64,000 bases of DNA from Chryseobacterium potabilaquae. GTDB taxonomy: Bacteria; Bacteroidota; Bacteroidia; Flavobacteriales; Weeksellaceae. Below the pieces are notes generated by a model. The model had not been told where the DNA came from and did no database searches. It worked only from the letters and a program-made list of their open reading frames with translations. The translations under genes and the position numbers were made by a program. Positions 53,760 through 62,080 of this stretch are shown here, piece by piece. The number at the start of each line of letters is the position of its first letter. The first letter of the stretch is position 1. The stretch spans positions 20,315-84,314 of the forward strand of contig NZ_CACVBR010000015.1 in the NCBI RefSeq assembly GCF_902728265.1, given 5' to 3'.

Positions 53760-54113
53760 ATGGCAAGTAAAATTGAGATACAAAAGCGATGTGAGTACTG
53801 TAATGAGATATTTACAGCTAAAACAACCGTAACAAAGTATTGCAGTCACAAATGCAACCAAAGAGGCTATAAAGCCAAAAAGAGAGATGAGAAAATACAG
53901 ATTGCTAAAACAGATGTAATTAAAAAAGAAGCTGAGTCAATTGATATGATAAAGGCAAAAGAGTTTTTAACTGCAAAAGAAGCAGCAATACTTTTAGGTT
54001 TTTCTGTTCGCACTGTTTACAGATTGATTGATAACGGAAAATTAAAAAGCGTAAACCTTGCAGAGAGATTAACAAGGATTAAAAAATCTGAATTGAATAA
54101 ATTAATAGACTAA
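53760..54113 (+). CDS. Zinc-finger/HTH excisionase-like protein
   Basis: A 117-residue protein with an N-terminal zinc-binding cluster (Cys11, Cys14, Cys28, Cys32 in CEYCNEIFTAKTTVTKYC and SHKCNQRG). A C-terminal MerR-type helix-turn-helix follows (FLTAKEAAILLGFSVRTVYRLIDNGKLKSVNLAERLTRIKKSEL), the fold of Xis/AlpA-type proteins. It is the first gene inside attL and precedes the integrase by 60 bp that contain one iteron cluster. Likely role: recombination directionality factor or regulator. Binding sites are not proven. Confidence 0.8.
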   Translation: MASKIEIQKRCEYCNEIFTAKTTVTKYCSHKCNQRGYKAKKRDEKIQIAKTDVIKKEAESIDMIKAKEFLTAKEAAILLGFSVRTVYRLIDNGKLKSVNLAERLTRIKKSELNKLID

Positions 54114-54130
54114 AAATAAGATTGTTTTTA

Positions 54131-54157
54131 ACACTACATTTCCTACACTTCTTACAT
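54131..54157 (-). repeat. Iteron cluster A
   Basis: Read on the reverse strand there are three consecutive nine-base units resembling NTGTAGRWA (ATGTAAGAA, GTGTAGGAA, ATGTAGTGT). The same pattern recurs at 58406 and 61946. The site lies between the excisionase-like gene and the integrase gene. Confidence 0.55.
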
Positions 54158-54173
54158 AAAAGCATAAAAGACA

Positions 54174-55388
54174 ATGGCAACAAAAGTAACACTCAGACAA
54201 AAACCGATTTCTAAAGGCCGTAAAAGTTTGTATTTAGATTTTTACCCTGCCATTATAAATCCTGAAACAGGTGACGCAACACGCAGGGAGTTTTTAGGTC
54301 TTTATTTATTTATTGATAAGACAGAACTTAAAAAAGAGATTAAAGGCAAAGGCAGTGCAGATTTGGAGCAACTAATAAAAGAGTTGAAGTCATTAACCTC
54401 AGCAGAGAAAAAACACAATGAAGAAACTTTAAAGATTGCTGAAAGTATAAGACAGAAAAGAGATAACTTTATTAATAAGCCTGAGATTTACAGCCATTAC
54501 GAAAAAGAACAGTTAAGATTAAAGGAAGCAGGGTTGCAGAACTTTGTAGAATACTTTAAAAAATTAGCAGACAAACGAAAAGCGTCAAACCATGATAATT
54601 GGATTTCAGCCTATAATTACCTGAATAAATTTACAAACGGAGTTTTGCCATTCAGTAAACTAAATGAACAGTTTTTAACTGATTTTAAAGAATATCTGCT
54701 AACTACAAAAAGCAATAAAAATAAAAAAGTAACACTCTCTCAAAATTCAGCAGTATCTTATTTCAATAAGGTTAAGGCCACAATGAAACAGGCTTATAAA
54801 GATAACCTATTGCAGCACGATTTAAACGCTAAAGTAAGCCCAATTAAAGCCAAAGAAACACGCAGGGAGTATTTGACTATTGAGGAACTAAACAGCCTCG
54901 CAAACACACCATGCAACAATGATTTAATAAAACGTGCAGCCTTATTTTCTGCCTTGACAGGTTTAAGATATTCAGATATTAAAAAATTAACATGGTCAGA
55001 AATTGAGTTTGTTGAGGGGCAAGGTTACTTCCTGAAATTCGAGCAGGAAAAAACAGAGGGTATTGAGTATTTGCCAATATCTGAGCAGGCTGTTAGTCTT
55101 TGTGGTGAGGTAAGAGAGCCAAAGAGTACTGTATTTGATGGTCTAAGATATACCGCTTATCATTCGAAACACTTGGGGCAATGGTTAGGTGCAGCAGGTA
55201 TTACTAAAGATATTACTTTCCATAATTTCAGACATACATTTGCAACCTTGCAATTATTTAGCGGTACAGATATTTATACGGTTTCAAAGATGTTAGGCCA
55301 CAAAGATTTAAAAACCACTCAGGTTTATGCAAAGGTTGTAGATGAAGCCAAAAGAAAAGCAAGCGGTAATATAAAGTTAGATTTTTAA
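54174..55388 (+). CDS. int: Tyrosine-recombinase integrase
   Basis: Inserts and excises the element. The 404-residue protein has the Bacteroidota element layout: an N-terminal arm-binding domain (VTLRQKPISKGRKSLYLDFYPA), a SAM-like core-binding domain (about 118-220) and a catalytic domain. Catalytic residues are Arg265 (LTGLRYSDI), His350 and Arg353 (HNFRHTFATL), His376 (LGHKDLKTT) and nucleophile Tyr385 (QVYAKVVD). All are present, so it should be active. Its position close to attL is normal for elements of this kind. Confidence 0.93.
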   Translation: MATKVTLRQKPISKGRKSLYLDFYPAIINPETGDATRREFLGLYLFIDKTELKKEIKGKGSADLEQLIKELKSLTSAEKKHNEETLKIAESIRQKRDNFINKPEIYSHYEKEQLRLKEAGLQNFVEYFKKLADKRKASNHDNWISAYNYLNKFTNGVLPFSKLNEQFLTDFKEYLLTTKSNKNKKVTLSQNSAVSYFNKVKATMKQAYKDNLLQHDLNAKVSPIKAKETRREYLTIEELNSLANTPCNNDLIKRAALFSALTGLRYSDIKKLTWSEIEFVEGQGYFLKFEQEKTEGIEYLPISEQAVSLCGEVREPKSTVFDGLRYTAYHSKHLGQWLGAAGITKDITFHNFRHTFATLQLFSGTDIYTVSKMLGHKDLKTTQVYAKVVDEAKRKASGNIKLDF

Positions 55389-55425
55389 TGCTATTTAGAA
55401 TATTAATGTAAATATCACAACAGCA

Positions 55426-56190
55426 ATGGCAGATAAAGAAAAGAGATTTTTAGAAATAGAAAAGAGATTAGAAGCACAGGCAAAACTAAATCCTGAACTT
55501 GTGAGGTTAACGAAATTAACTGCTGAACAAGGCAAAAAGATTTTAAAGGAATATGAGGCAGAATTTAACAAGGTTTTAGATGGTTATAAAGATTATTGCA
55601 GAGTTAATGGGTTTGTAATACCTAAAGATACAAACGAGTTTTTTAGTTGGGTTGCATTACGTTACCCTGATGAAAATCTACCATTTATTATTGAAGTTGC
55701 CAAAAATCCTTACAATTATAAATTGTTTCACGATTACAAGGAGAGGTTGTTTAACAATCCTGATTGGAGTAGCAAAAAGGAATTTGAATATTTGCAAAAG
55801 GAAATTGCAGAACCTCAGCAAATCAATAAAAAACCTCAAAGTCAAAATACTGAAAAAGAAGTAAAAAAGATTTCGGAAATAAAATATACTGCAAAAGAGT
55901 ATGCTTTAGCGTACATTTTTGATTTATGGGCTAAAGGAGAACAAATACCACTTAATAGAGTTGAGGGCGGTTTAAATAAAAAAGAACTTCACGAAATTGG
56001 TGAGAATATTCCAACAATAAAGAAAGATACTTTTTATAGAGCAGTTAAACTTTTGACTTCATACGACCTTAATAAACAAAAACAATTGCAAAGTATTTCT
56101 AAAGATTGGCAGAACGCTGTTCAGAAATTATCTAATAACTGGGCAGAAACAAAAGAGTATTTAGTAACAAAAGAGCTTTACAGGGAATAG
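55426..56190 (+). CDS. Element protein of unknown function
   Basis: A 254-residue, mostly helical protein with a charged N-terminal half (KRFLEIEKRLEAQAKLNPELVRLTKL) and a C-terminal half AKEYALAYIFDLWAKGEQIPLNRVEGGLNKKELHEIGEN...TFYRAVKLLTSYDLN, which I recall from proteins beside integrases in flavobacterial mobile elements. I know no function. No enzyme motif is visible. It lies 37 bp downstream of the integrase gene in the same direction. Confidence 0.6.
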   Translation: MADKEKRFLEIEKRLEAQAKLNPELVRLTKLTAEQGKKILKEYEAEFNKVLDGYKDYCRVNGFVIPKDTNEFFSWVALRYPDENLPFIIEVAKNPYNYKLFHDYKERLFNNPDWSSKKEFEYLQKEIAEPQQINKKPQSQNTEKEVKKISEIKYTAKEYALAYIFDLWAKGEQIPLNRVEGGLNKKELHEIGENIPTIKKDTFYRAVKLLTSYDLNKQKQLQSISKDWQNAVQKLSNNWAETKEYLVTKELYRE

Positions 56191-56263
56191 TGGGGAAAAA
56201 TCCCTAAAGATACCCACGCTTTTACCCAAATACTTTTGATGTATAATTTAAAATTTAAAGATT

Positions 56264-56617
56264 ATGCACAATTTTGTATTAAGTCCAATTGACCCGAAAA
56301 TACTTATAGATAGTATTGCGGAAAAAGTTACTGCAAACATTCTAAACGCAGTAAGAACTGAGCAACAACCAACTGAACAACCTGAAAAATTCTTAACGAT
56401 TCAGGAAGCAGCACAATTTATGAGCCTTTCAGTACCTACAATGTACAGTAAAGTAAGTCGCTCTGAGATTCCCGTGATGAAACGAGGCAAAAGGCTGTAT
56501 TTTTCTCTCAAAGAATTAACGGAATACCTGAGAAATGGTAAGAAAAAAACCACTGCAGAAATAGAAGCAGAGGCAGATTTGTATTTGTCTAAAAACAAAA
56601 AAAGTGCTGCACTATGA
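56264..56617 (+). CDS. Excisionase-family HTH protein
   Basis: A 117-residue DNA-binding protein with a single helix-turn-helix of the excisionase type (FLTIQEAAQFMSLSVPTMYSKVSRSEIPVMKRGKRLYFSLKELTEYLRNGKKKT). It may start the replication module. TACTTTTG at 56231-56238 is a -7-like box 25 bp before the ATG. The start of the next gene overlaps its end by 4 bp (ATGA). Confidence 0.82.
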   Translation: MHNFVLSPIDPKILIDSIAEKVTANILNAVRTEQQPTEQPEKFLTIQEAAQFMSLSVPTMYSKVSRSEIPVMKRGKRLYFSLKELTEYLRNGKKKTTAEIEAEADLYLSKNKKSAAL

Positions 56618-56904
56618 GAAATAGAAATACAGCACCACAGAAAAGGCAAGTACAAGATAAGCATTTTCAAGCACAAAAGAGCAGAGTTTTTAAAGCTTTT
56701 TCTGAACGGCCAAAAACAATGTTAATGGTTTCAGTTGAAACAAGGATTTGCAGGGCTAATATTTGCCGTTATGTATCACAATGGCAAAGAGAAAATAGAA
56801 TTGAAATAGTTAGAAAAGGGTTTTGTTCACTTTCTAAACATAGAGCAGGATTTTATTCTACCAATTCTGAATTTTTATTTAATCTTAAAAGCAATACCAA
56901 ATGA
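56614..56904 (+). CDS. Small basic protein, probable winged-helix
   Basis: A 96-residue protein rich in Arg and Lys. The middle (SERPKTMLMVSVETRICRANICRYVSQWQRENRIEIVRKGFCSLSKHRAGFYSTN) has the pattern of a winged helix as seen in small proteins of Bacteroides and Flavobacterium mobile elements. It overlaps the genes on both sides by 4 bp, so it is translated together with the HTH protein and the helicase. Exact role unknown; origin recognition or helicase loading are possibilities. Confidence 0.6.
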   Translation: MRNRNTAPQKRQVQDKHFQAQKSRVFKAFSERPKTMLMVSVETRICRANICRYVSQWQRENRIEIVRKGFCSLSKHRAGFYSTNSEFLFNLKSNTK

Positions 56905-58373
56905 TACAGCCACAATTTGACGACCTCAACAATCCTAAAACGATTATAAACCATATTGAAAGCCTAAAAAAAGAAAGTGCAGCAATACCACATACAGAGG
57001 TTTTGCAGAAGTTGTTAAAAGAGGTGCAGCCTGTTGACTTTTATAGCTTAGTGCCTGCTGATGAATTAGGAAAAAATGGTTCTATTCCCCTAAGGCACTT
57101 GCAGGTATTATCTGTAGAAAATGTATTGCAGTTAGCAGAGCAGAACCGTTGGGGCTTATGTAAGAATGAGGATTTTATTTATTTATACAATGGTACTTAT
57201 TGGCTGCAGATAGATAAAGAGCATTTTCAAAAGGTTTTAGGAGAGGCAGCAGAAAAAATGGGAGTTGCTAAATTTTCAGCACGTTTTTACCAATTTAGAG
57301 AGCAGCTTTTTAAACAATTCCTTGCAACAGCATATCTGCCAGCACCCAAAATAGACAAAAACAAGGTTTTAATTAATCTGCTAAATGGAACTTTTGAAAT
57401 AAGCCCAACAGATATAAAACTAAGGCCTTTTGACCGTGCAGATTTTATTACTTATCAATTACCATTTGAATATAATCCTGAGGCAACAGCACCAATGTTT
57501 GAAGCGTATTTAGATAGGGTATTGCCTGATAAAGAACGGCAATCTGTTTTAGCAGAATATTTAGGGTATGTTTTCATTAAACACGGTAGTAATGCATTAA
57601 AAGAGGAAAAAGCATTGATTTTATACGGAACAGGTGCGAACGGAAAAAGTGTGTTTTTTGAGATTGTTACAGCCTTATTTGGCCGTGAAAATGTAAGTAA
57701 CTATTCCTTGCAAAGTTTGACTGAGGAAAAAGGTTTTTATAGGGCAAAAATCAATAATAAGTTAATAAACTATGCGAGTGAAATAAACGGCAAATTAGAG
57801 GCGAGTTTGTTTAAAGCAATGGTTTCAGGTGAACCTGTTGAGGCCTGTTTAAAATATGGACAACCTTTCACAATGAGCCAATACGCAAAATTTATTTTCA
57901 ATTGTAATGAGTTACCAAAAGATGTTGAACATACCAACGCTTATTTCCGACGTTTTTTAATTATTCCTTTTGATGTTACTATACCAGCAGAGGAACAAGA
58001 TAAAACACTTCATACAAAGATTATAGAAACAGAACTTTCAGGGGTGTTTAATTGGGTTTTAAAAGGCCTTAATAGGTTATTAGAACAAAAATACTTCTCT
58101 GTTTGTGAGGCAGCCAAAAGAGCAGTTGAACAATACAAATTGGAAAGTGACAGCGTACAGATGTTTTTTACAGAGTTTGATTATAACACCTCAGCAACAG
58201 AGGAAACCAAATTAAAAGACCTGTTTACGGAATACAGAACGTATTGTATTGAGAGTGGTTTTAGAGCCTGTTCACTTAAAACATTTGCTGAACGTTTAAG
58301 AAATTCAGGTTATATTATCGAAAGGAAAGCATACGGTATGGCTGTTAATGCTGTAAAAAATAATGATTATTAA
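56901..58373 (+). CDS. SF3-type helicase (D5/P4 primase-helicase family)
   Basis: Replication helicase of a phage or plasmid type. The 490-residue protein contains a D5_N-like region (about 200-230), the superfamily 3 Walker A GTGANGKS (243-250) in LILYGTGANGKSVFFEIVTALFG, the B/B' region LINYASEINGKLEASLFKAMVSGEPVEA, and sensor FIFNCNELP followed by FRRFLIIPFDV. The N-terminal 200 residues do not look like an archaeo-eukaryotic primase, so priming is probably done by the next gene. It overlaps the upstream small gene by 4 bp. Confidence 0.88.
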   Translation: MIQPQFDDLNNPKTIINHIESLKKESAAIPHTEVLQKLLKEVQPVDFYSLVPADELGKNGSIPLRHLQVLSVENVLQLAEQNRWGLCKNEDFIYLYNGTYWLQIDKEHFQKVLGEAAEKMGVAKFSARFYQFREQLFKQFLATAYLPAPKIDKNKVLINLLNGTFEISPTDIKLRPFDRADFITYQLPFEYNPEATAPMFEAYLDRVLPDKERQSVLAEYLGYVFIKHGSNALKEEKALILYGTGANGKSVFFEIVTALFGRENVSNYSLQSLTEEKGFYRAKINNKLINYASEINGKLEASLFKAMVSGEPVEACLKYGQPFTMSQYAKFIFNCNELPKDVEHTNAYFRRFLIIPFDVTIPAEEQDKTLHTKIIETELSGVFNWVLKGLNRLLEQKYFSVCEAAKRAVEQYKLESDSVQMFFTEFDYNTSATEETKLKDLFTEYRTYCIESGFRACSLKTFAERLRNSGYIIERKAYGMAVNAVKNNDY

Positions 58374-58405
58374 AACTCAACTTTCTGCAATACCTATGTT
58401 TGATT

Positions 58406-58432
58406 ATGTAGGTAATGTAGGAAATGAAGTTG
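58406..58432 (+). repeat. Iteron cluster B
   Basis: ATGTAGGTA-ATGTAGGAA-ATGAAGTTG: three nine-base units in tandem, two of them nearly identical. It lies in the 77-bp gap between the helicase and primase genes. This is a typical place for an origin or a regulatory site. Confidence 0.6.
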
Positions 58433-58450
58433 AAATAAAACATTTTTAAA

Positions 58451-59920
58451 ATGAATTACAGATATACATTAGATAAAAGCAGTAAGAAATTTCATTGCCC
58501 AAGTTGTAGCAATAAGAGATTTGTACTTTATATTGATGAGGTTGCAAAAGAGTATGCACCTCCGCAATACGGGATTTGTGACAGGAAAAGTAGTTGCGGT
58601 TATAGGTTAGCACCACCAGCCGAAAAACTAAGTTATTTTGTCGCAATTGACAGTATTAAGGAAATAACAGATAAAGCTTTTGTAGTACGGCAAAATGATA
58701 ACGAAATGTTACTACCTAAAAGTGTAGTATTAGAACAGATGCCGAACGGAATTTATATTGCGGCCTATTTTATAGATGAGCCAAAATATAATTTTAATCT
58801 GCAATACAATGAATCAAATCAAAAGTATTTTTCAGATTCAGGAAGTACAATAGTTTTAGAACCAATCAAATTGAAACCTAAATTTATTGAACCTATTTAC
58901 TTTGATTTTGAAACATTCAGAAAAACACTAAAAAGCTATGAACAGAATACATTTATACAAAATCTATTAAAAAGAGTGCAATTTCCTTTCAGCACAGATG
59001 AGGTAACCAAAGTAGTTGTGCAATATCGTTTAGGTACAGTTACCAAAGGATACAGAGCAGGTGCAATTACCTTTCCATACATAGATAAGGCAGATAATGT
59101 TAGAGCCGTTCAGGTCAAACAATTTAATGAGCAAAATAACACCTCAGCAACAGACAAATTAGATAAAATTATTCTGAACGGTTTAAAAAATGATAATAAA
59201 AACATTCCTAATTGGCTGAGCAGTTATATTGATTATGGAACTGATAACGGTTATTTTAATTGTCTATTTGGTGAGCATTTATTAAATAGATTTCCACTTA
59301 ATCCAATTGCATTGGTAGAAGCCCCAAAAACGGCTATTTATGGCACTTTGTATTTTGGTAGCCCCGATATACCAAACAATCTTATTTGGTTAGCCGTTTA
59401 CAATGAAAGCAGCTTTAATTTTGATAAGTTGAAAGTATTAGAGGGCAGAGATATATTTGTATTTCCTGATTTGTCAAAAGATGGTAGCACCTTTAAAAGA
59501 TGGCAGGAAAAAGCAAAGGATTATGAAACACGATTACCAGCAACACGGTTTATATTTTCAGACTTATTAGAGAAATTAGCAGATGACCATCAAAGGCAGC
59601 AGGGTGCAGATTTAGCAGATGTTTTAATCCGTTTGAATGCTAAAGATTTTAGAAAAGATGAGGTCAAAAGTTATGAGCAATTTACTTATATTGAAAGAAT
59701 ACTAACAGGGCTTAGGTTGTTCGATGTTCAGGAGCTTGCAGAGATGGCCGCACAGATGTTTTTAGACCGTGAAAAGATGAGTTATAGAGATATAATAGAT
59801 TACTTTAAAAGCGATGGTTTAAACGGTACTGATGCAACTGATTTATTAGATGTTTTAGTTATTCAAAAAGTAGTTATTGCAATTGATTATCCAAATTATA
59901 AATTAATAAAAGTGAAATGA
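58451..59920 (+). CDS. Zinc-ribbon Toprim-like primase (DUF6371 type)
   Basis: A 489-residue protein with an N-terminal zinc ribbon (Cys16, Cys19, Cys43, Cys49 in HCPSCSNKRF and GICDRKSSCGYR) like that of DnaG or TOPRIM primases. A central Toprim-like part (about 285-390) follows, with VEAPKTAIYGTLYF and FVFPDLSKDGSTFKRW as the Glu and Asp-rich metal positions. This matches DUF6371 proteins of Bacteroidota elements. It probably makes primers for replication started by the SF3 helicase encoded next to it. It overlaps the following gene by 4 bp. Confidence 0.72.
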   Translation: MNYRYTLDKSSKKFHCPSCSNKRFVLYIDEVAKEYAPPQYGICDRKSSCGYRLAPPAEKLSYFVAIDSIKEITDKAFVVRQNDNEMLLPKSVVLEQMPNGIYIAAYFIDEPKYNFNLQYNESNQKYFSDSGSTIVLEPIKLKPKFIEPIYFDFETFRKTLKSYEQNTFIQNLLKRVQFPFSTDEVTKVVVQYRLGTVTKGYRAGAITFPYIDKADNVRAVQVKQFNEQNNTSATDKLDKIILNGLKNDNKNIPNWLSSYIDYGTDNGYFNCLFGEHLLNRFPLNPIALVEAPKTAIYGTLYFGSPDIPNNLIWLAVYNESSFNFDKLKVLEGRDIFVFPDLSKDGSTFKRWQEKAKDYETRLPATRFIFSDLLEKLADDHQRQQGADLADVLIRLNAKDFRKDEVKSYEQFTYIERILTGLRLFDVQELAEMAAQMFLDREKMSYRDIIDYFKSDGLNGTDATDLLDVLVIQKVVIAIDYPNYKLIKVK

Positions 59921-60591
59921 TGACAAAAGAAAGATATTTAGAAAAATCCAAAGAAGCAAAGAAAAGAGGTTTACAAAAGTTTACAGATTCTGAGTTTTTA
60001 GATAGGTTATTGAAGCAAGATAAAATAGGAAATAATGACCTAAACAAACTAACTTCAAAGCAATTAATATTATTTAATGATTTCTTTGCAAAGAATTATA
60101 ATGAGGCAAAAGATGAGGCCAAAGACCAACTGTTAAATAAAGTAATAGATTCATTGCCCGAAAAGAAACGTAACCAAATTTGGGAAGTCAATCACTGCAA
60201 TATTATGAATGCTATAATGGATTATGTGGAAACTTGTGGCGCGATGCCAACAAAAAGCAGAATAGCAGAGTACACGGGGCTAAGTAGGCCGACAATTGAT
60301 AAGCACCTAAAAGAGTTTCAAAACAATCCACTTTTTAAGGGAATTGATGAGCAGTTTAAATTTATGATTCCTAAAGTGATGGGTGAAGTATTAAGACAAT
60401 CGATAAAAGGTGACATAAGAGCGGCAAGGCTATTTTTAGAGTACGCTGGAGGTACAAAAGGGCAGTCACGGATTAAGAACCAAAATAACTTCATTCAGAT
60501 CAATGGAATAGAACTAACTGAGGAAAAGATAAGTAAATTAAGGCCTGAGCAGTTGCAAACAATTGAAGCCGTTTTGCAGTCATTAGATTAG
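59917..60591 (+). CDS. HTH protein with terminase-small-subunit-like C-terminus
   Basis: A 224-residue protein. Residues 112-134 form a helix-turn-helix (TKSRIAEYTGLSRPTIDKHLKEF). The C-terminal part (MIPKVMGEVLRQSIKGDIRAARLFLEYAGGTKGQSRIKN) carries the GDxxAAxLxLE pattern common to phage small terminase (TerS, phBC6A51-like) proteins. In phage-inducible islands a satellite-coded TerS redirects the helper phage packaging machine to satellite DNA, so this protein is a candidate for that job. It could instead be a replication regulator. It is the last gene of the replication run and is followed by a terminator. Confidence 0.55.
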   Translation: MMTKERYLEKSKEAKKRGLQKFTDSEFLDRLLKQDKIGNNDLNKLTSKQLILFNDFFAKNYNEAKDEAKDQLLNKVIDSLPEKKRNQIWEVNHCNIMNAIMDYVETCGAMPTKSRIAEYTGLSRPTIDKHLKEFQNNPLFKGIDEQFKFMIPKVMGEVLRQSIKGDIRAARLFLEYAGGTKGQSRIKNQNNFIQINGIELTEEKISKLRPEQLQTIEAVLQSLD

Positions 60592-60610
60592 AAATATAAT
60601 TCAAACTTTA

Positions 60611-60640
60611 AAGCAGTCTAAATTTAGCCTGTTTTTTTTG
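60611..60640 (+). terminator. Terminator T1 before the cargo cassette
   Basis: AAGCAGTCTA-aatt-TAGCCTGTTTTTTTT forms a stem (CAG/CTG, CTA/TAG, with A/T ends) followed by eight T, 20 bp past the terminase-like gene. The same sequence with small changes occurs after the cargo cassette. Confidence 0.7.
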
Positions 60641-60651
60641 TGAAATTGGTT

Positions 60652-60659
60652 TATATTTG
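60652..60659 (+). promoter_or_regulatory. -7 element of the cargo cassette
   Basis: TATATTTG, a perfect -7 consensus, lies 14 bp before the cargo start at 60674 and after terminator T1. No properly spaced -33 box is obvious. Confidence 0.45.
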
Positions 60660-60673
60660 ATAAAACAAAATGT

Positions 60674-61327
60674 ATGAAAAAAATATTATTTGAAAATGAA
60701 TCTGGTCAAAAAGTACCTCAAAAGAAGCGAAATAATGGTTGCTTATTTACAATTTTAGGATTGTGTTTAATTTCGATAATCTATGTTTTGGGTTTATTTT
60801 TGTGGACTAATTACACAGAAGCAGGCAAAAAACATCAGTCAGAATTGAATAAAAAAAAGTTAGAAAAAAAAGATAAAGATTTCAAATCATCTGCAGATTT
60901 TTTATTTTCAAACAAATTTAAAACAGCGCAGGAAAAAATTGATTCTGCAAAAATGGTTAGGCAGAAAGAAATTGAAAATCCTGAACTGCATTTAGCGAAC
61001 CTACAAAAAGAACTTGAAAGTAAAAATCTTACCAAAATACAGCGTGAAGAACTTGAAATTGAAATTAAAAGCATTCGTACCCTCAAGTGGGCTAAGAAAA
61101 ATATTAACTCTTGGGATAATTCAAATCCTAAATTAGAAAGAGCCGTTAAGAATGCAATGAATGATAAAGACTCATTTGAACACGTAAGTACAGAATATTC
61201 ATACAAAAAAGATAAAGTTATTGCCAAAATGATATACAGAGGAAGTAATGCGTTCGGTGCAAAAGTTATTGAAAGTGTAACAGGTGAATTTGATTATGAC
61301 GGCAATCTAATTTCAATTAATCAATAA
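60674..61327 (+). CDS. Cargo protein 1: membrane-anchored, unknown function
   Basis: A 217-residue protein with a short basic start, one transmembrane helix (about 23-44, CLFTILGLCLISIIYVLGLFLW), a long charged coiled-coil part (about 50-135) and a compact C-terminal domain (AVKNAMNDKDSFEHVSTEYSYKKDKVIAKMIYRGSNAFGAKVIESVTGEFDYDG). That last pattern (NDxxSFEHV...YRGxNAFG) occurs in many small bacterial proteins of unknown role. With the anchor in the inner membrane, the tail may face the periplasm. It has its own -7 box and is followed 15 bp later by the second cargo gene. Confidence 0.65.
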   Translation: MKKILFENESGQKVPQKKRNNGCLFTILGLCLISIIYVLGLFLWTNYTEAGKKHQSELNKKKLEKKDKDFKSSADFLFSNKFKTAQEKIDSAKMVRQKEIENPELHLANLQKELESKNLTKIQREELEIEIKSIRTLKWAKKNINSWDNSNPKLERAVKNAMNDKDSFEHVSTEYSYKKDKVIAKMIYRGSNAFGAKVIESVTGEFDYDGNLISINQ

Positions 61328-61342
61328 TAAAATATTTATACT

Positions 61343-61891
61343 ATGAAAAAACTATTTTTACTTTTTATTTTTATTTCAGGGTTTAGTTTTGGCCAAATGG
61401 AGAACTACGTTATTAATGATGGGCAGGTACAATGGCAAAAGGTTTATGAAACTAACAAAACTTTTGATGAAATACTTAAAGTTGTAAAGAATAAGAATAA
61501 TATCAAAATTACAGAACAAATTGAAAATACAATTACTGGTGAGTTTAAAGGCTTAATTATGAATTACAGAAAGGCAGGACATACATACATGGGAACGCCA
61601 ATTGTACTTAATGAGACAAATAAATATTATGGCCTATTTAAAATTGAATTTAAAGATGGTAAGTATAGGGCAACAATACGGAATGTTGCTTCTGAAGGAA
61701 TGACAATGACAATGTATGGTGCAGGATTAGGGCTTGGTAGTGATTTAGATACTACACTTGAAGCGATGGCACTAAATAAAAAAGGAGAGGTTAGAAAAGG
61801 ATTTCCAAAGGTTGCAGGTAAAATTATAGATGTTACTTTTCTTGACTTAATGGATTTTACTAAAGTAGAAGAGAAAAATGATAATTGGTAA
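61343..61891 (+). CDS. Cargo protein 2: secreted DUF4468-like protein
   Basis: A 182-residue exported protein with a signal peptide (MKKLFLLFIFISGFSFGQ). The mature part (QWQKVYETNKTFDEILKVVKNKNNIKITEQIENTITGEFKGLIMNYRKAG...YYGLFKIEFKDGKYRATIRNVASEG) resembles DUF4468, a TBP-like fold found in exported proteins of Bacteroidota. Its function is unknown. The last residues are charged (KVEEKNDNW). Together with the upstream anchor protein it may act at the envelope, for example as protection against other phages, but this is only a suggestion from position. Confidence 0.65.
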   Translation: MKKLFLLFIFISGFSFGQMENYVINDGQVQWQKVYETNKTFDEILKVVKNKNNIKITEQIENTITGEFKGLIMNYRKAGHTYMGTPIVLNETNKYYGLFKIEFKDGKYRATIRNVASEGMTMTMYGAGLGLGSDLDTTLEAMALNKKGEVRKGFPKVAGKIIDVTFLDLMDFTKVEEKNDNW

Positions 61892-61917
61892 ATTTCAGAA
61901 AATTAAATATCTTAAAT

Positions 61918-61948
61918 AAGCAGTCTAAAAAGGGCTGTTTTTTTTGTG
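61918..61948 (+). terminator. Terminator T2 after the cargo cassette
   Basis: AAGCAGTC-taaaaag-GGCTGTTT with a long T run. It shares AAGCAGTCTAAA and CTGTTTTTTTTGTG with T1 at 60611. Confidence 0.75.
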
Positions 61949-61973
61949 TAGATAATGTAGTAAATGTAGGTTG
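61946..61973 (+). repeat. Iteron cluster C
   Basis: GTGTAGATA-ATGTAGTAA-ATGTAGGTTG: three nine-base units in tandem, beginning at the end of terminator T2, about 165 bp inside attR. Same pattern as clusters A and B. Confidence 0.6.
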
Positions 61974-62080
61974 AAAAAAACTTTTATTTTTTATTGATGA
62001 GATATTAGAGAATACTTACTGTAAATGTTGGCCAGCACCTCATCATTACTTTTTGATATTTTGCTACTTTCTGAATCTTT

